From positions 612,263,303 through 612,327,302 of the forward strand of contig CM060910.1 of assembly GCA_030737875.1 (NCBI GenBank): 64,000 nucleotides of DNA, read 5' to 3'. Of this stretch, positions 11,547 to 23,133 are shown one piece after another. Every line of letters starts with the position of its first letter. Position 1 is the stretch's first letter. A model generated the notes under the pieces. That model was not told the DNA's origin and ran no database searches. It saw only the letters and a list, made by a program, of their open reading frames with translations. The position numbers and the translations under genes are program-made. Source of the DNA: Allium sativum. Its lineage: Eukaryota; Streptophyta; Magnoliopsida; Asparagales; Amaryllidaceae.

Positions 11547-13244
11547 TTAGGGAAAAAGAGAGATCAAAGATGTACCCTCGAAAAGAAAAGGGTAGGCTGC
11601 GCGTATTCTAGCCTCAGTTTCCCAAGTCGCATCTTCCTTGGCGTCGCTCCACTGAACTTTGACGAGCTTGACTTCGCGGTTGCGTAGCTTTTTCACTTCC
11701 GTTCCTAATATGCGGGTTGGAACTTTCCTCACGGTTGCTTCGCGTTCCACTTTAGCTTCCTTAAGGATGTTTGGCTCTACCACTTCAGCAGATTCATGTA
11801 GACATTTTCGGAGGTGCGAAACATGAAAAACGTTGTGAACTCCGGCCAGCTTTTCGGGTAGTTCTAATATGTAGGCCATTTTCCCAATTTTCTCGATGAT
11901 AGGAAACGGCCCTACGAACCTTGGTGCTAGCTTTCCTGTGGTTCCAAAACGAACAACGTTCCTTAGCGGAGATACCTTAAGAAAAACCTTGTCTCCGACC
12001 TCAAATTCAAGGTTGGTCCTCCTCTTGTCTGCGTAGGATTTTTGTCTGTCTTGGGCTGTCTTCATTCTTCTCTGTATCAAGTCTACTTTCTCTGAAGTCT
12101 CTCGGATCATATCTGGTCCAAGTATGAGCTTTTCAGTAGACTCCCACCAACAAGTGGGCGATCGGCACGGTCTTCCATATAAAGCCTTGAAGGGCGCCGT
12201 TCCGATGGTGGCTTGGTAGCTATTGTTGTAGGCAAATTCCACCAAAGGAAGATGGTCTTCCCACGTTCCTCCGAAGTCAAGGACGCACAGCCTTAAAAGG
12301 TCTTCCAAAACTCTGTTCACTCTTTCTGTCTGGCCGTCAGTTTGGGGATGATAGGCTGTACTCAAGCATAACTGTGTGCCTACCACTTCTTGCAGACTCC
12401 GCCAAAACTCACTTGTGAAGATAGGGTCTCGGTCACTAACAATGCTGGAGGGTATTCCATGGAGTCGAACAATTTCCTTGAGATAAAGAGATGCTAGGGA
12501 TGAGGCAGTTCTTTTACCCTTGACAGGTAAAAAGTGGGCGCTTTTAGTAAGCCTATCCACTATTACCCAAATGCTAGTGTTGCCTCTCCTAGACCTAGGC
12601 AGCCCATCAATGAAGTCCATTGAAATGCTATCCCACTTCCACTGCGGGACCTCTAGAGGATGGAGCAGACCGCCAGGTTTCTTCTGTTTAGCCTTAACCT
12701 GTTGGCAAATCATACACTTGGAAACGAAATCTGCCACGTCCTTCTTCATGCCGCTCCAAAAGAAAGTTCTCTTTATGTCCTTGTACATTTTATCTCCGCC
12801 TGGATGTATCGTCATCTTGGAGTGATGAGCTTCCTCGAGATCCGTCTTTACTAAATCCCTTGTCTGTGGGACGCATAGTCTTCCATCTCGCCTTAGCCAG
12901 CCTTTATCGTCGATGGAGTATCTGTTGAGGTGACTTGAAGTCTCACCCCTAATTAGCCTATCAATTGTCTCCACAAGCTGAGGGTCTTCGCGTTGTGCTG
13001 TCCCTATTGAGTCCACTAAAGTCGGGTGCACTTCGAGAGATGCTAGCAAGCCCGGTACAAAATCGGAGGAGGGCCTAAAGTCAAAGCTGGCTATAAAATC
13101 TAGGCTTTGCCTTTCAACAAACATTGGGCTTAGGGCCAGTTTCTTTCGGCTCAACGCGTCTGCCACTACGTTGCCTTTGCCCGGAGTGTAGGAGATCTCG
13201 AAATCGTACGAGGCAAGAAACTCCATCCATCTCTGTTGCCTCAA
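11547..13244 (-). pseudogene. C pol, 3' part: RNase H end, integrase, chromodomain
   Basis: A 565-codon open stretch. It opens with the RNase H C-terminus (YTPGKGNVVADALSRK), followed by the integrase zinc finger (HHxxxxxHPG...CMICQ, about residues 130-185), the DDE core (MDFIDG, VSDRDPIF, and HPQTDGQTERVNR, about 205-320), a GPF/Y-like module (FVGPFPIIEKIG) and a C-terminal chromodomain (LVKVQW...ATWE...YPFLF). Integrase joins element cDNA to chromatin, and the chromodomain is thought to steer insertion in chromoviruses. The first methionine is not the true start: the frame is cut off from RT by a single-base loss near 13254. The domain itself looks undamaged. Confidence 0.9.
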
Positions 13245-14353
13245 GTTAAGGTCTTCTGCGAGAAGAGATATTTCAATGATTTATGGTCAGTGTAAAGTTC
13301 GAACTTCTCACCTAGGAGATAGTGGCGCCAAGACTTAAGCACAAAGACGATGGCAGCTAACTCAAGATCGTGGGTCGGGTAGTTCTTTTCGTGCACTTTC
13401 AACTATCTCCCGCCATAAGCTACTACCCTTCCTTCTTGCATTAAGACAGCGCCTAGTCCTGTCCCACATGCATCTGTATAAACTGTGAACATCTTGCTGC
13501 CATCTAGCAACGTCAGAACTGGGGCTGTTGTAAGAGCCCTTTTTAGTCGTTGGAAAGCAAACTCGCAATCCAAGTCCCAATTGAACACTAGATTCTTCTT
13601 TGTCAGCCTTGTGAGTGGAGCTGATATTTTTGCAAAGTCTCTGATGAATTTCCGATAGAAGCCTGCTAGCCCGAGGAAGCTTCGGACTTCTGTTGCATTC
13701 CTTGGTGTCTTCCAATCCTGTACCGCTACTACCTTAGAAGGGTCCACAGCTAACCCTTCTTTGGATACTATGTGCCCAAGGAACCTCACTTCCTCTCTCC
13801 AAAAGTGGCATTTGGAGAATTTGGCTTTTAGCTGATGGACTCGCAGAGTTTCCATGATTGCCCTTAAGTGCTGAGCATGTTCTTCTTCACTCTTTGAGAA
13901 GATCAAGATATCGTCTACGAAGACCACTACGAACTTATTGAGGAAATCTCTAAACACCCTACTCATTAGGTCCACGAAGTAAGCGGGTGCATTTGTCAAG
14001 CCAAAAGGCATGACAAGCCACTCAAAGAATCCGTCTGGGGTTCTGAAAGCTGTCTTATCGATGCTATCATCAGCTACCCTTAGCTGATGAAATCCGGTCG
14101 CCAAATCGAGTTGGGAGAAAACAGACGCTCCTACAAGCTGATCAAACAGATCGTCAATTCTGGGGAGAGGGTGCTTATTCTTTTTCGTTAGCTTGTTGAG
14201 CTCCCTATAGTCAACACACAGACGGAGTGAACCATCCGCCTTTGTAGCGAACACCACTGGAGCACCCCATTCTGAAATACTCCTCCTAATGAACCCCTTC
14301 TCTAGAAGATCTTTAACCTGTTTATTGAGCTCCTTCCTTTCTCGTGCAGTCAT
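13245..14353 (-). pseudogene. C pol, middle part: reverse transcriptase and RNase H
   Basis: The RT core is clear: [32 protein letters not shown] and the catalytic FVDD box. The connection and RNase H domain follow ([13 protein letters not shown], then [13 protein letters not shown]). Damage: a frameshift between gag-pro and RT (14350-14386), a TAG at 13403-13405 where related proteins have Gln, and a one-base deletion near 13254. RT and RNase H copy the genomic RNA into DNA and remove the RNA template in the cytoplasm; this copy cannot make a full polyprotein. Confidence 0.9.
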
Positions 14354-15915
14354 GTGTCTGACGGGAACGCAACTGGATTTTCATTATCTACAAGATATAT
14401 GCGGAAGTCTATCTCCCGCTTCGGAGGTAAGCCCTTCACCTCTTCAAAGACATCCGGATATTCCCGGACCACTCTAACCGATTGCAAACTTTCAACAGAA
14501 GCATCTAGCGATTCAAGATAACTAAGCATAACCGCATACGAGGGATTACAAGTAATTTCCATAGTGTTACCGAGTTGGTTCAGAAGCCTAACCACCCTTT
14601 TCTCACAATCAAGGATGGCACCATTACTGGATAGCCAATCCATGCCCAAAATCAAACCATATCCCCAGAAGCCCAAAACAAAGGCACTACATCTAAATTC
14701 TACGCTTAGAATAGAAATTTTCAATCCCACACAGATCATAGACAAATGAGTCGGGCCCCCGATTGGATTTGAAACAATTAAGGGGTCCTCTGCCATACTA
14801 GTTTCTAGGTGCAGAGATTCTACTAAAGCAGATGAAATAAAGGAGTGTGATGCGCCAGAATCAAATAAAGTGCGAACTGGATGGTCATAAAGATAAACTA
14901 CACTTTCTACAGAAGTATTTATACCTCGCTGTTGCAGAGGTGGCACTTCTAGCACATGAACCTGTGCCCTTGAGGTGGATCCAGCCCTCTGCCCTCGTTT
15001 CTTTGGGCATTCCTTAGCCATGTGGCCCGTCTCACCGCAAGAAAAGCACCCACCATTCATCTTGGCCTTCTTTTTCCGGCAATCTTTCACTAAGTGCCCC
15101 ACTTTGCCACAGAAATTACACTTCCTCTTCTCTTTGTTGTCTTTCCCGCCCTTCTTAAAGTATGTCTTCTTAGGCTGTAAACCCTCTTTCTTCCCTTGAG
15201 AGCTTTCTGCCTTTGTCTCCTTCTTGCCCTTATCCTCTTCGTTCAGCAATGCCATCTGCACCAACCTTTCATACGTAGCTCCCATGGGTATATGGGTCAT
15301 GGCCAAACTGTGTAATGGCTCATTCAATCCTTTGACAAAGCGGAGAGCCTTCTTGTGCGGAGTGTTGACTAGGTCCAGTCCGAACCTAGCCAGCTGATCG
15401 GACTGATTAACATACTCTTTGACTGTCATATTCCCTTGCTTAAGAAATAAGAATTTTTCCAATTGAAGGCTCCTTTCAGCTTCTGAGAGAAATTTTGCCT
15501 CAAACCTCGCCCTAAAGTCCTCCCATGTTTCCACTGGTCTTTCTGCATTGGTAACTTCCCACCAGTAGGAAGCCTCACCTTTAAGTAGCCATACTGCCAG
15601 TTATACTTTCTTCCTATCTTCTACCTCAAAGATGACGAATAAGTCCTCTGTTTCCTTCAGCCAATTCCTGGCTGCCACGAAGGACTCGGTTCCATGAAAG
15701 TCCTTTCCTCCCATAACTTTAAAATCTTTACATATCTTAGCAAAAGTATTACCACGCGGAGGAGGTGGAGGAAGAGGTGCTGCTGCAGCTGGATGATTTC
15801 CTGCAGCTGGGGGAGGAGGAACAGTGGGACCTGGCTGATTGGCCCTTGCTTCTAAGAATCGCCTGAACCAACCAGGTATTGGTACACCCTATGGCAAGTT
15901 AAGTTCTTTGGACAT
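14350..15915 (-). pseudogene. C gag and protease (degraded)
   Basis: The ATG at 15913-15915 is the likely start because the gag frame reads back to it, although it crosses TAG at 15889-15891 and TAA at 15601-15603. Order: a Pro/Ala-rich N-terminus, the retrotransposon gag domain (WLLKGEASYWW, FLSEAERS), two CCHC zinc knuckles (CNFCGKVGHLVKDC at about 15079-15120, CFSCGETGHMAKEC at about 15009-15050), then an aspartic protease with its DSGAS active site near 14850. Gag forms the particle and binds RNA; the protease cuts the polyprotein. The frame runs out just before RT. Two zinc knuckles instead of one is a minor oddity. Confidence 0.9.
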
Positions 15916-16080
15916 GCTGAAACAAAAAGGATAGATTCAAAACGAAGGATAATGGATAGTACCTATGGCTTTGGGGGGACTATGCCTTTTTAAAATAAAA
16001 TAACATTTTATCTTTAAAAATGCTTCTTTAAATTTTCTTTTGAAAATAAATTTTCAAAACTTTTTATCTTATCTGGTAAA
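15916..16080 (-). other. C leader
   Basis: Untranslated sequence between PBS and gag, with runs of A and T. Its promoter-proximal 115 bp recurs at 7664-7780. Confidence 0.75.
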
Positions 16081-16098
16081 CCTATGCTCTGATACCAA
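16081..16098 (-). other. Primer-binding site of C
   Basis: On the minus strand TTGGTATCAGAGCATAGG, one base after the LTR end. TGGTATCAGAGC is complementary to the 3' end of plant initiator tRNA-Met. Confidence 0.9.
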
Positions 16099-16099
16099 G

Positions 16100-17866
16100 T
16101 GAAACACCCCACCTCCGTTAGGGTCACTCTCAAAGGGAATGCCCTAATTTTGGTGGAGGTTTATAAGTATAAGTCACAGATACACAAGACAGATTTAAAT
16201 ACACATATTTTTGAACAGCGGAAAACAACAACACTTTTATTCCATCAAAATACGTGTTTACACAAACATTGCCATAATTGTCTTACAATACTTCCAAAAC
16301 CATTACATTTTCATAACTGTCTTGATTTCATAACTTAAAGAAGCATAAAAACAAAAGTAAACTGCATAAGTCCCCATAGTTGCTATCCAAAGCCATAGTC
16401 CAAAACGAAAGAGATCCAAGCAATACATTCTTTCTCTTCAAGCTGGATGCGAAAACTGGTCAAGCTGCGGTATTCCCTCCCTGTGGACCTGGGTGGGGGG
16501 GGGGGAACGAAAGAAAAGAAGACGAAAGAAAAGTAGAGTCAAACATAAAGCCTGAGTAAGTCTAGGACTATTCAGTCTATGAATAAAGAATTGGGCATGA
16601 TAAGTATAAACTGGAAATGGGAAAGCACTATAAACTAGGTTAAGTTGTCTAGAGTCGAATATACTATCGTACCCCATATTAATCTCTGCATCCATATAAA
16701 CTAGTTCCCAACAGGCACCCCATAATCAGGGTGAAGTGATCCATTTCTAATGATCGGCTCCTACTCGCATAGTCACATGTGTCTTACGGCCCCCGATGTT
16801 GTAGTTACCTATGCTGGTCCCACCATGGGGTGTATCAAGTCCCATGGTGGCGGCCCGACAAAATTCTAGAATGCACAGGTATACTACTGGTGCCCAATGC
16901 CTAATTTTTCTGCGCCGGAGTGTGTGCACGCCCGCACCCCGTTAGAACCTACACTGCTGCACCACCGCCGTCGATTTGACCTCTTACAGTCAGCCCAGTA
17001 ATCGTGCCCCACCCTGCCTAGTTCAGGGTATCCTGATACACTTGTAGGGTTACTGCTGAAAAGGGTCCCCCACTACTAGGTTTTCTATTTCTAGCCAACA
17101 TGCTAAGTTGGTTAAGTGTTCTGTAAACCTAACCCCCAATCAGTCTGTATAGTTTAGCATGTTAAATTTGAATAAGTATAAATTCAATTTACTTAATCCT
17201 ATCAATCCTGACTCAGCCTTAATTGTCTTATTAAAGCCTCGACCACTCACATTAGACAGGTATTGTTGTGGCTGCCTGTTGCCGGTTGGGTCCGGGCAGT
17301 CTTACGCCACAACTCAGTCTAACCTCGGGTCTTTATTGGGCTCAATGTTTAACCACCCACATTGGATAGGTATTGTTGTGACTACTGGACAGCCGGGCGG
17401 TTCCGGGCAGGTTTATGTCACAACGCAATCCAACCTCGGGTTAAACACATCGTATTTTCTAAATTTACATATTTTGTCTCTTTTCTTTTTATATGTAAAT
17501 ATTTGCGGCCCATTATTCAAATTCATCTTTATTGGGTAAAATTAATTTATACCTCTTAATTGTTTTCAAGGTCGTTGGCATGCGTCAAACATGCCAACAC
17601 ATATGTTTTATATTTTTAACCCAACGTCATTACCCCCATCTTATACGTTTGCTATAATATAACATATGTTGGGTTTAACATTTAAACCCAACTTAGCCAC
17701 ATGAAAAAGGGGAGGCTTAGAACATGGTATTTATATATATTCTAAGTAACATCAAGAGGGGAGTGTGAACGCATGAACTTGCAACATAACGATCTAATTA
17801 ACATAAATTAGGCACTTGTAAACTTGCATTGTAATAGCATATAATCTTGACATGAAACATACCTAA
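16100..17866 (-). mobile_element. C LTR, 5' copy, low-coordinate part
   Basis: Matches 7781 to about 9540 nearly base for base, then stops where B begins (TGTTAGCCC at 17867). The rest of the LTR resumes at 33506. About 650 bp present in the other LTR (about 9545-10185) is missing at this site. Confidence 0.9.
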
Positions 17867-17995
17867 TGTTAGCCCACTTTGTGAATTGGGCAACACAAAG
17901 TCGAGATGTGAAATGTTAAAGAACTTAAAAAGCATCATAGCGGATCGGATCGGAGAGATGCTGCTGATTGGATCGGAGAGACGTTGCTGATCGGA
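17867..17995 (+). mobile_element. Truncated B LTR, first ~129 bp
   Basis: Begins TGTTAGCCCACTTTG like the full LTRs. At about 17995 it jumps straight into antisense-gene sequence equivalent to about 30862. The two parents share gatc/gag at the joint, so the internal deletion used a few bases of microhomology. Confidence 0.85.
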
Positions 17996-19398
17996 TCGAG
18001 GGAGAAGATATGTCCTTGAGAGTAACTTTGTTGGATGTATCCGGGGCCTCTTTCTTCTCAGCAAGTCTAGAAGAGCGTCTGGATCTCATGGTCACAAAAC
18101 TATTGAAGAAGCAATAGCATAAGTTAGAGTAAATTAGCCCGTATCCCCCCGTGCAAGTGTGCAAACTAAAGTGTAAACAGTGTATGCGGAAAGTGTAAAG
18201 TTAATATTTGAAAGTGCGACGCAAAATTTTGGCAAAGTAACAAGGGTCAAGGCAATTCTTGATGTCCAGTTATGTTCGCAAGGCACTATCCTAACTGTCC
18301 ATTAAGTTGAAGATTATGCCAAGAGTTGATTGGGCCAGTTAAACGAGTTTTTATGCATTAAGATGGATTGCCCTTCGGTACGGTTCGGGCGCATTCATTG
18401 GGATCGGATCGGGGGCGTAGCCTCGCCTTGGGCTCGGATAAACTTTGAAGCTCAGAAATCAAAATCAGATCGGCTCGGAGGTAGATTCCCCTAACGGTTC
18501 GGATCGGATCACGTAGTCATGCCTCTCCTCCTTTATCTTACAGTCCGACCCGACCCGGTTAGGTGAGCTCCATTCCCCCTTCTTTAACTACTTGCTCCGA
18601 CCCGATCCGACCTTCTGGACTTCTTTTCCTTTTCCCTTTCTCTACTTGCCCTGATCCGATTCGACATTCAAGACTTCTTTTCTTTTTTTCCTTTCTCCAC
18701 TTGCCCCGACCCGATCCGACATTCTGGACTTCTCTTCTTTTTCCCTTTCACCACCTTCCGTACTCCACCGCCCGAACCAACTCCCTATGATCTTCTTCTT
18801 CCTCCTCTTCAGCCTCGAACCACAACTCCCTCTTCCAACGCCTCGAAGTAGCAACGAAGCCACCAACGACAATAACAAAGTAAGAGGAGACTGCAACGTG
18901 GAAACCACGTCCAGATCGGTCGAATTGACCATCAATTTCAATTAAAACCTGTTATTATGGAACCGATCAAGGATTCAAACCTACCAGAGTATATAAGTTG
19001 GAAATTCGCACGAGAATGGTGAAGAGTTCTTATTTCTTTTTCTCTAAATTCTGGAGTTCCGAAGCAGAAATGGTAAAACGATAAAAAGGAAATGAGAGAA
19101 AGATGAAGACTCAATTTATATAAAAAACAAGGTGACTATTCGTCTCCCCGTTCGGACCGGTTCGAAGGCCCAGTAGTGTAGCCTGGCCCACTAGTCCAAT
19201 GTGCAACAGAAGAAGAAGGGGATCCGTTCGGGTCGGAATCCGAACCGAACAGGATGTCATATATCAGCTTGGCATATGAATTAAATTAAAATTTAAAGAA
19301 GAGGATGAAAGCACGAGGAAAGTCGAAGGAAAGATTACCTAGCAGGCGATATGCAATGATAATCAAAGCATGCTCCGTCTCCAACAGAAGCATCTTTT
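17996..19398 (+). mobile_element. 3' internal remnant of the upstream B copy
   Basis: Equivalent to 30862-32264: the first codons of the antisense gene (minus strand, ATG at 18087-18089, cut at 17996), its leader region, and the untranslated stretch before the polypurine tract. The antisense reading frame runs on into LTR sequence and is not a gene. A candidate TATA element lies at about 19115, as at 31981. Confidence 0.85.
18590..18750 (+). repeat. Minisatellite, ~54-bp unit, 3 copies
   Basis: Units start acttgcyccgacccgatccga and continue ttctggacttcttttc plus a pyrimidine run. An identical arrangement is at 31456-31616. It accounts for the short ORFs in this stretch. Confidence 0.8.
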
Positions 19399-19410
19399 GA
19401 GGGGGCAAAA
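19399..19410 (+). other. Polypurine tract of the upstream B copy
   Basis: GAGGGGGCAAAA directly before the LTR start, the same as at 32265-32276. Confidence 0.85.
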
Positions 19411-19483
19411 TGTTAGCCCACTTTGTGAATTGGGCAACACAAAGTCGAGATGTGAAATGTTAAAGAACTTAAAAAGCATCATA

Positions 19484-19593
19484 GTGGATCGGATCGGAGA
19501 GATGTTGCTGATCGGATCGGAGAGACGTTGCTGATCGGATCGAAGAGCTGCTACTATTTGGTTCAAAGAGACACTGCTATTCGGATCGAAGGG
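19484..19593 (+). repeat. gatcggatcgg tandem repeat in B LTR
   Basis: Five partly worn units with mostly 23-bp spacing, each gatcggatcggagaga plus ygytgct. The other LTR carries it at 32350-32459. It lies upstream of the TATA box, so it may be a U3 enhancer-like array. Confidence 0.7.
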
Positions 19594-19922
19594 TTACCTA
19601 CTGTCAGTCGGAGCGGAGGGCTACCTGCTACAGGGGCGGAATGGAGCGGAGCAAAGTGGATAAAGACTTAGTTTTGGGTTAATCCAAGTCGGATCGGATA
19701 CTCCGATCCGAACTCCCACTGCAGGCTCCTCCGAACCGAACCTGTAATTCATGTCACATTCCCCCACGATCGCCTGAAGATGCGGAGCGGGTATGACCAG
19801 TTCCTGCCCACAACGTCCACTTCTCTGATGCGTTGTCAACACTGGAATCCATCCGAACCCGAGGATGATGGGATGGAAGACACGTGGCTCCGATCCGGAT
19901 CGGGTTCTGAGCAAACTTTCAC

Positions 19923-19930
19923 CTATAAAT
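19923..19930 (+). promoter_or_regulatory. TATA box of B LTR
   Basis: CTATAAATACC in the LTR, with the equivalent at about 32788-32797 in the 3' LTR. It fits a start of the genomic transcript near 19955. Confidence 0.65.
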
Positions 19931-20261
19931 ACCCTGTCTGGAGACAATTAAAGGGATCTTCTTTTTGGCACTTTGAGAGTTCAACCACTTTCATAAACCG
20001 AATTCCAGCACTCCCGGATAATCCAAATCGTCTTTCAACATTTGTTTTGAGACAATTGAATGAATGTATGTGAGTTGTGAGTGAAATTGAGTGAATATCT
20101 CATTGTAATTGCAACTCTGTCATCGAGAATAATGATTGACAAGTGGACGTAGGCTTTTTAACGCCGAACCACTATAAATTCTGTGTCTCCATTTTACTTT
20201 TGATCTTATTTTATTCTGATTTTAGTCAATTTGGGTGTTAGAACCACTTTTTGGTCTAACA

Positions 20262-20280
20262 TTTTGGTGCTTCCACTGAG
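20262..20280 (+). other. Primer-binding site of B
   Basis: TTTTGGTGCTTCCACTGAG directly after the LTR end, repeated after the 3' LTR at 33128-33146. This form is usual in Tat-lineage elements. I cannot name the tRNA with certainty. Confidence 0.75.
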
Positions 20281-20402
20281 AACCATCTGAATTCTCTGTT
20301 TTTCGGGATTATCGTTCTACTTTTTGGGCCGTTGAGTTCAAAGAAGTTAATCCTCAAGTTTCGACGCTCTTGAATATTTGTTGAATTGATTGTTGAAGAA
20401 CT

Positions 20403-22284
20403 ATAGCCAAAGGAAAAGGAAAGGAAGTTCAATCTAGTCGGGGGAACGGAGTTGGTGAAGATCAGCAAAATGCAGTTGTGACAAGGTCTCGTGGGCAGAG
20501 CTCAGCAGCAGAACGAACTGATACAGGAAATCCGAACCGCACTCAGGGGGAGAGCTCCGATCCGATCCGGGTAGGAGAATCTGAAGCAGTGCACTCCCCC
20601 AACCTGAACCGACCCGAGCAGCTCTCCCTACACCGACCCGACCTGTCTTCCCAGCTCCGACCCGAACATGCCTCCCAGCTCCGAACCGACCCGATTGCCC
20701 ATCTCCGAACCGAACCGACACTTGGTGATGTTGGAACCTCTACTCGAGCCCCCACAAATGCTCCGACTCCAGCCACCAGGGTCAATGATCAGGTCAATCC
20801 ATTCGCATCTATTACTCAAGGAGATTTCTCGCGCCTACTTGACATGCTTGAGAGTACTAGGGAGGCTATGAAAATCCACGAACGCACCAATCTCATGATG
20901 CAAGAAAACATGAGACTCATGAGCAGGGAAATTAGCGAACTCCATAGACAGAGAACCCCATCCCCGGTTCGCCACACACCAATGGATCAGTCTTCTTCTT
21001 CCGAGGAAGAATGGCCCCGTGAAAGAAGGCCGCTCGAACGACCTCAAAATTTAGAGCAACTGACGTTCGGATCTTTGGGGTCCCGCGAGGATATTGCACG
21101 AGCACTAGGAACCAATGATCCAAGCTTGAGAGACCCTAACCATACTAATCCCACTCAGGGGGCAGATGCTCCAGCCTCCTCCTCCCGAGATCGACTGGGA
21201 GCGTAGGGAACGAAGTAGAGCAGAAGCAACTCAAAGAAGAAGGGCATCTCCTGAACAAGAGCCCAGAAGGAACCCGGATACCAGGGCCGGGGAGCCTGAA
21301 CGGTGCCTGACTAATGCTGACGTACAGGCAATGGTATGCCAGATTATGTCCGAAAGCCGGAACTATACCAATGAAGACTACGGTATTGAGCGGAGCCATA
21401 CTCCTTTCACTGACGACATCCTCAATTTTCAGTTTCCCCGACGTTTTAACCTGCCGCAGATGGACAAGTACAATGGGAGAACCGATCCGGGACAGCATTT
21501 GATGCGATACTCATGGCTCATGAATGTTGCTGCTGCCCCTGACGCAGTAAAGTGTAAAGCATTCCCGATCTACTTAGAAGATGTAGCGCTGCTATGGTTT
21601 ACCCGACTTCCCCCTCGGTCAGTATCGAATTATAGAGAATTGAGCGAACGTTTTATGAATCAGTTCCGACTCCATACCCGAGAGTCTTTGAGGTCATATC
21701 TCGACCGTTTCAACTTAGCGGTGACTGAAGTTAGTGACCCGCACGAGCCCACCATCTTGATGGCTTTGATGGAAGGAGTCGATCCAGACTCCGAGTTTGG
21801 AGATTACCTTTCTGGGAAGCCGCCTCCCACGAGAGAGTTATTTTATGAAAAGGCCGATATTCAGTTGAGACGAGAGGAGGCCAGGGAAAACCGAAAGAGA
21901 AAGTCTGCAGCGGCTTCAAGAGAAAATGTTCAAAGTAATGTCGCCGTGAAGCAGTCTAGAGAAAGTTCCGGAAAAGTTGAAGTGAATGTGGGAAACAAGA
22001 GTGGAAACGACAATTCTGGAAATGGGGGCAATAGCAATAACCGTAACGCGAATGGTAACAGAAGAAATAGAAATAGGGGAAGTGATCCTTTTAAAAGACC
22101 CCGATTCCAGACTTATGAGAATTATACACCGTTGAACGACACTCTGGAGAACATTTACTTGGATACATACAATGTTTTGCAATATAAAAGACCGCCACCT
22201 CGCGACTCAACGGAGAAAGAAATGGCAACTGGAAAGTTTTGTTTGTTTCATGGAACTCATGGGCATTCAACCAATGAATGTTGA
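20403..22284 (+). pseudogene. B gag (lost start, frameshift, stop)
   Basis: The frame begins at 20403 with ATA where the truncated downstream copy has ATG (33269), so the start codon is lost. The N-terminal part is hydrophilic and rich in Arg, Pro and Glu. A frameshift in the cctcctcctccc run near 21175 moves the frame; the gag domain then reads DAVKCKAFPIYL, ALLWFTRLPP and LRSYLDRFNLAV, followed by an Asn/Gly/Arg-rich stretch and GHSTNEC. A TGA at 22282-22284 stands where related gags have Arg, consistent with CGA to TGA. Gag would form the particle and bind RNA; this copy cannot make it. Confidence 0.88.
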
Positions 22285-23133
22285 CATTTGAGAAACGTGA
22301 TTGAGAAGCTGCTGCGCGAAGGGAAACTGGATGAATATAAGGTTGCCCCGAGGGACAGGGGGCAAGGAGAGCTGGCTCCAAAACAAATTCAATCTGCTCC
22401 CAAGCCTACAGCGCAGCAGAAAGGCAAGGGAATTGTTATCAACTCCATAGTGGGTGGACCCCACCCAGCAATCCGCAGTTTTAGAGCAATGGATCAATAT
22501 GTAAATGCTGCCAAGCACGTAGATGTGGATGAATGTGATGATTTGGAAGATATCGCCCCTATAAAACAACAGAAGACAATGTTTGACGACGTGGTATTCC
22601 GTAGCAGAGATAATACCGGGATCCAGTCACCTACCAACGATCCGTTGGTCATTACCACCACCATTGGGCCGGCCTTGGTTCATAAGGTGTTGGTAGACAA
22701 TGGAAGCTCTGTTAATATTTTATTTAAAAAGTCATTCGATCAGATGAAGCTTGAATCTGAAGATTTGAAGCCATGCGAAGGTTGGATCCGAGGCTTCAAC
22801 GGGGCATCGACAGCTCCAATGGGGTACATAGAATTGCCCGTAACCTTGGGGTAAGGAGAACGCCGAAGAGTACGGATGCTTCAGTTCGTAGTGTTGGACG
22901 TAGATTCGCCTTATGATGCATTTTTGGGAAGGCCTGCCCTTGCTGAGTTCAGGGCTTGCATCGCCCCTTGGTGTTTATTGCTTAAGTTCCCAACTGAAGC
23001 CGGAACTGGAGTAATGAGAGGGGATCAAGTCTCCGGACGGGCCTGCTATGTTGCCGAATTAAAGATGTTGATGAAAGGACTTAACAACGAGAGTAAAGAT
23101 GCCTCGCCTCCTCCAAAGGAGGGCTCGGCGTAG
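22285..23133 (+). pseudogene. B gag end and aspartic protease
   Basis: The same frame continues (HLRNVIEKLLREGKL). The protease active-site motif VDNGSSVNIL lies at about 22690-22720 and DSPYDAFLGRPAL follows at about 22900. In-frame stops at 22852-22854 (TAA) and 23131-23133 (TAG) break it. The Asn in D-N-G-S-S is normal for Tat proteases. The role would be cleavage of the polyprotein. Confidence 0.85.

Larger units (their letters stand above)
19411..20261 (+). mobile_element. B LTR (851 bp), 5' of the full internal region
   Basis: TGTTAGCCC to TCTAACA, followed by the PBS. It serves both as 3' LTR of the deleted upstream copy and as 5' LTR of the full-length one. It contains a 23-bp-period gatcggatcgg repeat (19484-19593), a TATA box, and a hairpin at 20142-20173. 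Confidence 0.93.

Noticed and set aside
18563..18941. ORFs on both strands as genes
   Set aside because: Produced by the 54-bp pyrimidine minisatellite; no domain, and repeated at 31429-31807.
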